Below are positions 56,350 through 64,000 of a DNA stretch of 64,000 bases, piece after piece; within the stretch, counting starts at the first letter, position 1, and each line of letters begins with the position of its first letter. The translations under genes were made by a program, and so were the position numbers. A model generated the notes under the pieces. The model worked only from the letters and a program-made list of their open reading frames with translations. It did no database searches and had not been told where the DNA came from. The stretch comes from Homarus americanus (taxonomy: Eukaryota; Arthropoda; Malacostraca; Decapoda; Nephropidae): positions 8,732,837-8,796,836 of the forward strand of contig NW_024737068.1 of the NCBI RefSeq assembly GCF_018991925.1, written 5' to 3'.

Positions 56350-56865
56350 GTGTGGTTGTGGTTGAGTTGGTTGTGGTAGTGTTGGTGGTGATGGTAGATG
56401 TAGTAGTTGTGATGATGGTTGTTGTGGTAATTCTCGTCAGTGGTGTCGGTTGTGTTTTTGGTCGTAATTGTGGTAGTTGTAGTAATTGTGGTAGTTGTAG
56501 TAGTTGTAGTAATTGTTGTAATTGTGGTAGTTGTAGTAATTGTGGTAGTTGTAGTAATTGCTGTAATTGTGGTAGTTGTAGTAATTGTAGTAGTTGGAGT
56601 AATTGTGTTAGTTTTAGTAATTGTTGTAATTGTGGTAGTTGTAGTCGTTGTAGTAATTGTTGTAATTGTGGTAGTTGTAGTAATTGTGTTAGTTGTAGTA
56701 ATTGTAGTAGTTGTAGTAATTGTAGTAGTTGGAGTAATTGTGGTAGTTGTAGTAGTTTTAGTAATTGTTGTAATTCTGGTAGTTGTAGTAATTGTGGTAA
56801 TTGTAGTAGCTGTAGTAATTGTTGTAATTGTGGTAGTTGTGGTAGTTATATTGTTAATTGTATGT
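56350..56865. repeat. 18-27 bp trinucleotide-based repeat with TAGTTGTAGTAATTGTGG
   Basis: GTAGTTGTAGTAATTG is repeated about 20 times with GTT, GTG or GGA variants. All units are multiples of 3, so every frame stays open (Val/Ile, Cys/Gly/Ser/Asn or Thr). Confidence 0.96.
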
Positions 56866-56964
56866 TGTATTATTACCTCACTACCTGCCTTTGGCCCTCT
56901 TAACAATCAATAGTAAGTATACACGTTAATTGCTCAAGTGTCTGTTTATATAATCGAGCGCTCA

Positions 56965-57040
56965 AGTGTGGAGGTAGTGTGGGTGGGTGGATGGAGGTGG
57001 AGTGGGTGGGTGGAGGTACAGTGGATGGGTGGAGAGTGAG

Positions 57041-57090
<50 letters not shown>
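56965..57090. repeat. GGTGGATGG words then (GA)n
   Basis: GTGGGTGGGTGGAGG (56980-57035) and about 24 GA units (57041-57088). Confidence 0.94.
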
Positions 57091-57134
57091 CACCGAGACG
57101 AGAATCTTGTTAAAATAAATAAATCGTCACTGCG

Positions 57135-57136
<2 letters not shown>

Positions 57137-57190
<54 letters not shown>
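57137..57190. repeat. (GT)n microsatellite
   Basis: About 27 GT units. Confidence 0.98.
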
Positions 57191-57191
<1 letters not shown>

Positions 57192-57242
57192 ATACTGCCT
57201 CGTGTATAACTGACTCCACGTGCCGTCAAGCCTGGATCACTG

Positions 57243-57328
57243 GGGAGGGGGGTGGTAGGAGGGAGGGGGTGGTAGGAGGAGGGGGTGGTAGGAGGGAGGG
57301 AAGAAGGGAGATAAATGAGGAAGAAGAC

Positions 57329-57361
<33 letters not shown>

Positions 57362-57415
57362 CAGAGAGATAGGGAGAAAGATAGGAAGATAGGAAGAAAG
57401 ACAGGGAGGGTAGTG
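57243..57415. repeat. GGAGGGGGTGGTA repeat and GACAGAGAGA purine run
   Basis: Four copies of GGGGGTGGTAGGAGG, then AGAGAGACAGACAG and GATAGGAAGA words. Confidence 0.92.
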
Positions 57416-57444
57416 AGTTATTAGTGTTCTCTGAACCGTACTAA

Positions 57445-57705
57445 TGACCAACCCACCACCACTACCACCATCATCCGTTACCACTACTACCAACACTACT
57501 ACCACCATCGTCTGTCATCACTCACATCACCACCACTACTACCACCATTACCACCATCATCCGTTACCACTACTACCACCATCGTCTGTCATCACTCACA
57601 TCACCACCACCACTACTACCACCATCATAACTATCACCCATACCTCCCACCATCATCACCACCATAATCTAACCTCACCACAACTACCACAACTACCACC
57701 ATCTT
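57445..57705. repeat. ACC/ATC array with a duplicated ~90-bp block
   Basis: ACCATCATCCGTTACCACTA and CCATCGTCTGTCATCACTCA each occur twice in order, about 90 bp apart. Confidence 0.93.
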
Positions 57706-57710
57706 TCTGA

Positions 57711-58060
57711 ATATTTGTTGTCCTATTTTCTTCTCACATACTAACTATAAAAGACATTTCTTATCTATCCTAAATTTGTTCCTATAAATCCTTATCTATT
57801 TCCTATAATAATTATTTCTTATTCTTATCTAAACATTTAAATATTTATCAATTACCTCTATCTACTTAATATTTATCATAGTTGAATTATTATATATTTA
57901 ACAAATTTTCTATCTCACCTGTCATTCTTATCATCTATTTACTGTACCTAATAACTCACCTGGGTTCCTTTAATTAGTGTAAATGGCAAGTGTGTGTTGG
58001 AGACTTACGACTTACAACAGCCAACATATATATAGTCATACTTACATCACTAAATAGCAG
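57711..58060. other. AT-rich spacer, no gene seen
   Basis: TATTTATC and TTCTTATCTA words. No coding frame. Confidence 0.45.
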
Positions 58061-58061
58061 G

Positions 58062-58062
58062 G

Positions 58063-58131
<69 letters not shown>
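58062..58131. repeat. (CA)n microsatellite
   Basis: About 34 CA units with one CG break. Confidence 0.98.
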
Positions 58132-58132
<1 letters not shown>

Positions 58133-58193
58133 CACTACCAAACACTTTATAATCTAGTAGTAAAACTTTATCTTCCTCCTCCTATTTCTTCTC

Positions 58194-58240
58194 CAATACA
58201 TACATACATACATACATACATACATACATACATACATACA
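58194..58240. repeat. (CATA)n microsatellite
   Basis: About 11 CATA units. Confidence 0.98.
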
Positions 58241-58550
58241 CTGTGCGGTCAGAAAATATCATTGTGGTAGTGGTGGTAGAGGCCCCCTGAGCTGCCACAG
58301 CCACCACCCTACCACCACCACCACCACCACTGCTGCTGCGCCACACGCCACACCACCATCAAAAACATAGAGGCTACAGTATGGTCATTCGCTATTAGGT
58401 TGCTAGTGGCGTTTCCTGTATCGTCGTAAATAGGACTTTGTGACGTGTTATCCTTGTTATTTCCGGGTTTATTCATCCTATTTTGTGGTTGTTAGTTTGG
58501 TTTACTGTTTTGGTTGACGGATTTATTGTCTCTGGGAGGTTGGTTGTCTG
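58241..58550. other. Mostly unique spacer with a short (ACC)n run
   Basis: ACC units at 58300-58330. No coding frame outside repeats. Confidence 0.4.
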
Positions 58551-58965
58551 GGTGGTTATTGTAGTGGTGATGGTGGTAGTGATGGTGGTTATTGTAGTGG
58601 TGATGGTGGTAGTGATGGTGGTTATGGTAGGGGTGATGGTGGTAGTGATGGTGGTTATGGTAGGGGTGATGGTGGTAGTGATGGTGGTTATGGTAGGGGT
58701 GATGGTGTTTTTGTTGTTGTTGGTTGTATTGTTGTTATTGATGGTAGTGGTGATGGTAGTGATGTTTATTGGTAGTGGTAATTGTGGTGGTACTAATAGT
58801 AGTGGTGGTGATGCGAATAGTGATGCTAGTGGTAGCAGTGGTGGTGGTGGTGGTAATAGTGGTGGTAGTGGTAATAGTGGTGGTAGTGGTGGTAGTGGTA
58901 ATAGTGGTGGTAGTAGTAATAGTGGTAATAGTGGTGGCAGTGGTAATAGTGGTGGTAGTGGGAGT
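58551..58965. repeat. (GGT)n-based repeat with a 36-bp higher unit
   Basis: GGTGATGGTGGTAGTGATGG and TGGTTATGGTAGG repeat with a 36-bp period at 58556-58705, followed by GGTAATAGTGGTGGTAGT units. Confidence 0.95.
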
Positions 58966-59026
58966 CTGTGGATATTACTAATGCAAGTTGTGTGGTGAGA
59001 CTAGATGCTGCAGAACTCATACTAAT

Positions 59027-59028
<2 letters not shown>

Positions 59029-59075
<47 letters not shown>
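59029..59075. repeat. (GT)n microsatellite
   Basis: About 23 GT units. Confidence 0.98.
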
Positions 59076-59078
<3 letters not shown>

Positions 59079-59107
59079 ATCAAATAAATGCTTCTTAATT
59101 ATCTTCC

Positions 59108-59230
59108 AATGGGTCGCTGATTCGATTCCGGGGCACCTCTAGTCGACCCAATTGTTAAAAGGTACCTGACTTTACAATTGGCAAAGGGGAAGGTTGTCAA
59201 GTGCAGGGCCGAGCTAATAGAGCTCAACAG
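59108..59230 (+). mobile_element. SINE-like fragment (B box and central body)
   Basis: It opens with GATTCGATTCC at 59119-59129, a B-box-like word. GGGGCACC and TCTAGTCGACCC follow, then GGTACCTGACTT, matching the order in the minus-strand copy near 9.5 kb. The A box is missing, so the 5' end is truncated. The 3' part (AATTGGCAAAGGGGAAGG) has no counterpart among the other two copies here. Confidence 0.6.
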
Positions 59231-59535
59231 GTGTATGTCAAAGGAATATTAACATCAAGAACCTAACAGATATTTTTGTTTAACCTGAAGATTAACCTCG
59301 TTAATACCATCAACACGCAATGCCTGATACCCAGCCACAAACAGACGCATAAAAGCTAATAACAGCTATCGTGAATGAGAGCTTTAGCTTACCTGGTCAT
59401 TTTTAACCTCAGCTAAACATAATAAAAACAAGTCATTCACACACATAAGAGATAATTACCATTTAATTAACCTTTTAGGGCCCAAATAAAAAGTGATAAT
59501 AAACTTGGAATTGCCACGAGTGTCGTCCTAACTAT
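59231..59535. other. Unique spacer, no gene seen
   Basis: ATTAACCT and AGCTAA words. No coding frame. Confidence 0.4.
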
Positions 59536-59541
59536 GTGTGT

Positions 59542-59594
<53 letters not shown>
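59536..59594. repeat. (GT)n microsatellite
   Basis: About 29 GT units with one GTATG break near the start. Confidence 0.98.
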
Positions 59595-59595
<1 letters not shown>

Positions 59596-59607
59596 TTTTT
59601 CAAGCTT

Positions 59608-59775
59608 TAAAGTTAGGTTAAGTTAGATTAAATTATGTAAAGATTGATTAGGATAAGTTAATCTAAGTTAAATTTACTTTGGTTAGGTTAAGTTAAGGGT
59701 TAGTTAAGTTAGATTACGGTACACTAGTAGATTGGTTAGGTTAGATTAGGTTAGTTTGGTTTAATTCTGGTTAAG
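59608..59775. repeat. Degenerate GGTTAAGTTAG/GGTTAGGTTA array
   Basis: AGTTAGGTTAAGTTAG, GGTTAGGTTAGATTAGG and similar words. This is a decayed TTAGG-type interstitial block. Confidence 0.8.
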
Positions 59776-60045
59776 TTCAGCTAACTGAAGAGAGATCGAA
59801 TGATAAGGAACTCAAAAACAATCAGAGGAATTAAAAACGAATCAATAAAACCGTGTGAAAGGAAAAAAAACAAAAAAAAACAAAGAATGAAAACCTACGA
59901 AAAGGAAAAAAAAAATGATAAATAGGTAAATATTTCCTAAGTGACTAATAATGACAGGTGAGGAGGATAGGGAGGTGAGGGAAAGGTAAATTAATAAAGA
60001 AGGAAGAGGTCAATTTTTTTGATAAATGAAGCAAAGAGATGAAGG

Positions 60046-60079
60046 GAAGATAGTGTGTGTGTGTGTGTGTGTGTGTGTG
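60046..60079. repeat. (GT)n microsatellite
   Basis: About 15 GT units. ACTCACTCACTC and CTCTATCTCTC runs follow at 60149-60230. Confidence 0.97.
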
Positions 60080-60235
60080 GCAGCAGGTGTTGGTAAGCCA
60101 CGCATCTCACTCCCAACACCTGCTATCACTACGAACACCTTCCCACACTCACTCACTCACTCACCTTCTCTTACCATCACCCCCATCTATCACCCTACTC
60201 TCTCTATCTCTCTCTCTATCTCTCTCTCAATCATC

Positions 60236-60535
60236 ACCAACCAATGTATTATCTACCAAGTTCTCTCACCTGTTAATACCTCCTACCTTTGATCACACGA
60301 GAACCTTGATATACCTCTCGATCTATCAGGTATAACCACTAGCATACCAGCATACCTCTTAAATATATCTGGGATCGTCGATTGAGGTGTGTGTTATGGT
60401 ATAGACTCTGTTCAATACTGTAAAACACTCACTTGTTATTGTTTCGTCTTGAACATTTGTGTGTGTAACTGTAATGGTGATTTATAGTGATTGATTATGG
60501 TGTAGTGGTAGGATGGTGTAGTGTGATGTATGTGT
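60236..60535. other. Unique spacer, no gene seen
   Basis: No coding frame. A pair of GCATACC words lies near 60345. Confidence 0.4.
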
Positions 60536-60690
60536 GTTTGTTTAGTTGATATTGTTGTTTTTGTTATTGTTGGCTATGTTATTGTTTTGGTTATTTTGTT
60601 TTTGTTATTTTGTTTGTTGTTTTTTGATGTTGTTTTTTTAGATTTTTTTTATTAGTATTATCATCATCATCATCATTATTATTATTAGCA
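60536..60690. repeat. T-rich GTTTTTGTTATTGTT stretch and (ATC)n
   Basis: GTTATTTTGTTTTTG words, then ATCATCATCATC near 60658-60676. Confidence 0.85.
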
Positions 60691-60729
60691 AATGGCCCGC
60701 TACAAAAACTCGCTACATAATGATAACTG

Positions 60730-60940
60730 CAGGAAGGAATGAAGGAAGGAAGGAAGGAGAGAGAGAGAGAGAGAGAGGGAGGGGAGATATCAGCTAAGGG
60801 GAGAAATGAGGCCAGGGAGAGGGAGGGGGGAGTTGGGGGGAGGGAGAAATGAGAGCAAGAGGTGGGAAAGAGGGCAAGGTGTGGGGGGAAGGAGGACGGA
60901 GGGGGGAAGGAGGGCAATAGGTGAGAGGGGGAAAGAGAAA
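60730..60940. repeat. Purine tract GGAAGG, (GA)n and GGGGAGG
   Basis: GAAGGAAGGAAGG and GA units (60735-60780), then G-rich purine sequence. Confidence 0.92.
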
Positions 60941-60944
60941 GGCA

Positions 60945-60952
60945 GCAGCAGC

Positions 60953-61012
<60 letters not shown>
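60945..61012. repeat. (AGC)n/(AGT)n trinucleotide microsatellite
   Basis: Three AGC units followed by about 20 AGT units. Confidence 0.98.
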
Positions 61013-61013
<1 letters not shown>

Positions 61014-61210
61014 AAAATAAGTAGAAATAATTAATACAGCAATAGTAGTAAAAATAACAATAGCACCAATAGTAGTAATAGAAATAGACTCTAAACAATA
61101 TATCTTTTCCCACAGAGTTGCTAAATTTTCACCAACACCCTTCACCAGCATGGCTTCCCCCTTCCTCCTTCCCAACTCCTCCTGACGGACACAACACCTG
61201 GTAGCTACTG

Positions 61211-61230
61211 GGTGAGGTGAGGTGAGGTTG
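61211..61230. repeat. Short GGTGAGGTGAGG repeat
   Basis: Three to four GGTGA units. Confidence 0.85.
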
Positions 61231-61667
61231 TGTTAGGAGGCCATCGTGTCACACCACTTAATGAGGGGTCTTCATGTTTATGTGTGGTGCTTACTTGTTA
61301 ATCTAATGACACTTTGATTGTTGATGACTTAATTGCCACATGACATTTGGGGGGGGGGGGTGGAAGGTGCGACACGACATGACAGGTGAGAGGAGGTGGA
61401 AGATAGGAAGTGCTTGGAGCCTTGAGGAAAACTAATCCCTAAGGAGACTGATGAAATGGTCAATTAAACTTCTCTCCTAATTGGTCTTTAAGTGGTAATT
61501 GGGGTCATAATTGCCAAATCTGCAAACCAGGAACCAATAATGTTAACTGTGCTTACCCGGACAATACTCAAGCGAAGATTCGTCTGGCGTAAACTGGCGT
61601 GTTATGCAAGGGACCAAGGGGAAACGCCAGACTCTGTGGATTGGTGTTAACGAGGATTGAATTGAAA
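61231..61667. other. Unique spacer, no gene supported
   Basis: A 36-codon ATG frame at 61540-61650 is non-repetitive but unrecognised. A G run lies at 61350-61359. Confidence 0.4.
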
Positions 61668-61872
61668 CTTAATCCCCTTGAGTACGATGACTTAACCCCT
61701 TGAGTACGATTACTTAACCCCTTGAGTACGATGACTTAACCTTATGAGTACGATGACTTAAACCCCTTGAATACGATTACTTAACCCCTTGAGTACGATG
61801 ACTTAATCCTCTTGAGTACGATGACTTAATCCCCTTGAGTACGATATCTTAACCTTATGAGTACGACGACTT
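61668..61872 (-). repeat. 22-bp satellite family, minus orientation
   Basis: About nine copies of CTTGAGTACGATGACTTAAC on plus, the reverse complement of the array at 54165-54378. CCCC, CCTC and TAT variants occur before CTTGAGTACG or ATGAGTACG. Confidence 0.96.
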
Positions 61873-61901
61873 TCATTTATCACGTCAAGCTGAGAACGTC
61901 T

Positions 61902-61921
61902 CACACACACACACACACACA
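61902..61921. repeat. (CA)n microsatellite
   Basis: Ten CA units. Confidence 0.95.
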
Positions 61922-62034
61922 CTATCGGGTCGGCCTCTTTGGATTATAATCTTGATCAATAGTGGTGTAATTTGCATACTGTTGGCGGTTATCATATACA
62001 TCAAGAGCGGTGTCCTGTGAGAGGTCTTCAGCGT

Positions 62035-62190
62035 CCACCTGCTTCACCCCGCCCCCACTTCCACCTGCTGCTTCCACTTCCTCTCTTGCTTCACCCCCCA
62101 CACCTGCTCCACTTTATCCTTGCTTCACCTCCATCTTCCTGCTATGCTCCACCTGCTTCCGACACTTTCCTTGTCTCATCCTCCCCCACC
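62035..62190. repeat. Degenerate CACCTGCTTC repeat
   Basis: TCCACCTGCTTCACCCC, TCCACCTGCTGCTTCC and TGCTCCACCTGCTTCC recur at 15-30 bp. Short Pro/Ser/Leu frames here are artefacts. Confidence 0.75.
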
Positions 62191-62194
62191 TAGG

Positions 62195-62198
<4 letters not shown>

Positions 62199-62234
<36 letters not shown>
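62199..62234. repeat. (CA)n microsatellite
   Basis: About 17 CA units. Confidence 0.98.
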
Positions 62235-62235
<1 letters not shown>

Positions 62236-62490
62236 CGATATAAAGTTGTTCCTTCGTTATAGACAAAAACAGACATAGTTATGATTGTTTTACGAGACAA
62301 TTAATGTTTGTTAAGAAAAATGTCAAAACACAAAGTGGATGTAATAATATGTTTGTTTTTTTATTATGTAACCGATTTATTGTTTTGATTCTATCTGTGT
62401 ATTTTTTTTCTTTGTGGAAGGAAGAGGAAGAAATGTAGAGGAGTGGGTTACAAGGTTTGTTTTCATTCCTAAGAGTTCCTGGTTTATTTT

Positions 62491-62575
62491 TCGGGGGCAC
62501 CTACAGTCGACCCAAGTGTGAATGGGTACCTAATTATACAGGTATGGATGTAGTACAGGTAATCAAGTAGTGTGG
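62491..62575 (+). mobile_element. SINE-like fragment (central body only)
   Basis: GGGGGCACCTACAGTCGACC, then AAGTGTGAATGGGTACCTAA, matches the body of the other two copies (GGGGCACCTCTAGTCGACCC and CACCCAGCTGTGAAT). Neither the A box nor the B box is present, so this is a 5'-truncated remnant. Confidence 0.5.
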
Positions 62576-62644
62576 CCGCCGTTGTCTCCTCATATACCGC
62601 AAGAATATTTATTGTGTTAACCTAAATGATCCGTAAGGCAAATG

Positions 62645-63246
62645 GGACGCACTCTACTATACATATGGTACGCACTATATATTTGAGACGCACTCTGCTA
62701 TACATATGGGGCGCACTCTACTATACATATTTGGGACGCACTCTACTATATATTTGAGACGCACTCTACTATATATTTGAGACGCACTCTACTATATATT
62801 TGAGACGCACTCTACTATACATATTTGGGACGCACTCTACTATACATATGGGACGCACTCTACTATACATATGGGACGCACTCTACTATACATATTTGGG
62901 ACGCACTCTACTATACATATTTGGGACGCACTCTACTATACATATGGGACGCACTCTACTAAACATCTACTCTACATATGGGACGCACCTCTACTATACA
63001 TATTTGGAACGCACTCTACTATACATATTTGGAACGCACTCTACTATACATATTTGGAACACACTCTACTATACATATGGGACGCACTCTACTATACATA
63101 TTTGGGACGCACTCTACTATACATATTTGGGACGCACTCTACTATACATATTTGGGACGCACTCTACTATACATATTTGGGACGCACTCTACTATACATA
63201 TTTGGGACGCACTCTACTATACATATTTGGGACGCACTCTACTATA
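62645..63246. repeat. 25-bp satellite with GGGACGCACTCTACTATACA
   Basis: About 24 copies of GACGCACTCTACTATACATA plus TTTGG, with TTT-deleted and GAGAC variants grouped at the left end. The frame shift per unit keeps all three plus frames open (Arg-Thr-Leu-Leu-Tyr). Confidence 0.97.
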
Positions 63247-63472
63247 GATTTGTTACTGTATCTGTGTTTAACTTTTAGTACAGTTATAGCCAATGTTATA
63301 ACCCGCACTAGTAAGCAACACGTATACCATCTCCTCGCACCATATCGTTATGTCATTGGCCAAGTGGATTGATTACTTTATCACCAAATTATCACCAAAT
63401 TATATTCTTTAGGGTTGAAAATTCATTACAAGATTCCGTGCGTGTGGACCTTAAACGAGAGGATCAGAGAGG

Positions 63473-63476
<4 letters not shown>

Positions 63477-63555
<79 letters not shown>

Positions 63556-63569
63556 TGTATGTGTGTGTG
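63477..63569. repeat. (GT)n microsatellite
   Basis: About 46 GT units with GTATG breaks near the end. Confidence 0.98.
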
Positions 63570-63653
63570 ACTTTAGAGACAATACACTGTTTGTCATTCC
63601 CCCTCAGCCTTCACACAACACAACTCTAACACGAATAACAAGTGTCTCATGAT

Positions 63654-63735
63654 ATGACTAACCTAACCTAACCTCACCTCACCTCACTTTACTTCACTTT
63701 ACTTTACTTCACTTCACTTCACCTCACCTACAACA
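63654..63735. repeat. CTAACCTAACCT then CTCACCTCACTTCACTTTA run
   Basis: A short CCTAA block (TTAGG type on minus) grades into a 5-bp CTCAC/TTCAC repeat. Confidence 0.92.
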
Positions 63736-63814
63736 TTCTCTTAAAAGACAACTGAGGAATAATGAGGAATTTGACACTCTTGTTATATCATGTGTCGACC
63801 TGATGATAACTTGT

Positions 63815-63925
63815 TAAGGGAGAACAGGGAGGGTAGGGAGGGTAGGGAGGGGCAGGGAGGGTAGGGAGGGGTAGGGAGGGGCAGGGAGGGTAGGGAGGGA
63901 AGAGAGGACAGGGAGATACAGGGAG
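63815..63925. repeat. GGGAGGGTAGGGAGGGGCA minisatellite
   Basis: About eight copies of GGGAGGGTAGGGAGGGGCAG variants. The G runs are regular enough for quadruplexes. Confidence 0.93.
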
Positions 63926-64000
63926 AGAAGTATTGTCTCATTCCTCACAAGGACATCAAGTATTGTAAATTCTTTCGACGTGTCACCTTGGTCCTCGTTA

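Noticed and set aside
61540..61650. A 36-codon ATG frame (starts MLTVLTRTILKRR)
   Set aside because: Not repeat-made, but too short and without recognisable homology or splice signals to call a gene.
62800..63372. A 190-codon plus frame with Gly-Arg-Thr-Leu-Leu-Tyr-Ile-Phe repeats
   Set aside because: It is the 25-bp satellite read through its rotating frame, and all three frames are open.

Overview
The window looks like non-coding chromosomal DNA of an arthropod, most likely a decapod crustacean (shrimp, crab or crayfish group). The evidence is a Distal-less-type homeobox exon flanked by canonical splice sites, recurring TTAGG-type (arthropod telomere-motif) repeats, tRNA-derived SINE-like fragments, and a very high load of micro- and minisatellites, which is typical of decapod genomes. 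The taxon is an inference from these traits. A run of exactly 100 N (10449-10548) marks a scaffold join.

Only one coding feature is well supported: a 182-bp internal exon on the minus strand (37386-37567). It encodes residues 1-44 of a Distal-less/Dlx homeodomain plus the basic linker before it. The exon ends exactly where Dll/Dlx homeoboxes are classically interrupted, between homeodomain residues 44 and 45. I did not find the exon for the recognition helix between position 1 and 37385, nor an upstream exon between 37568 and 64000. Most of the window is therefore probably intron of this gene, with very large introns, unless those exons lie outside the window, in the gap, or were missed by eye.

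Layout: 1-7.3 kb holds a 6.06-kb CAA/CAG/AAT compound array. 7.3-13.4 kb has dinucleotide tracts, a SINE-like copy, the gap, two 14-bp minisatellites and a motif-rich unique block (12.2-12.6 kb). 13.4-15.8 kb is a polypurine tract followed by a strongly G-quadruplex-prone array. 16-37 kb is AT-rich unique sequence broken by about twenty different short tandem arrays, a palindromic E2F-like repeat and two clusters of perfect cAMP-response elements, the second 1.1 kb 3' of the homeobox exon. 37.6-43.9 kb holds further arrays. 43.9-49.3 kb is a 5.4-kb satellite of a 30-bp unit carrying a consensus splice donor in nearly every copy. 49.3-64 kb has more arrays, including two blocks of one 22-bp family in opposite orientation and a 25-bp satellite.

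Nearly all long open reading frames are by-products of repeats that lack stop codons. No operon, phage, CRISPR array, rRNA or credible tRNA gene is visible. Repeat borders were read by eye and are approximate to a few bases.
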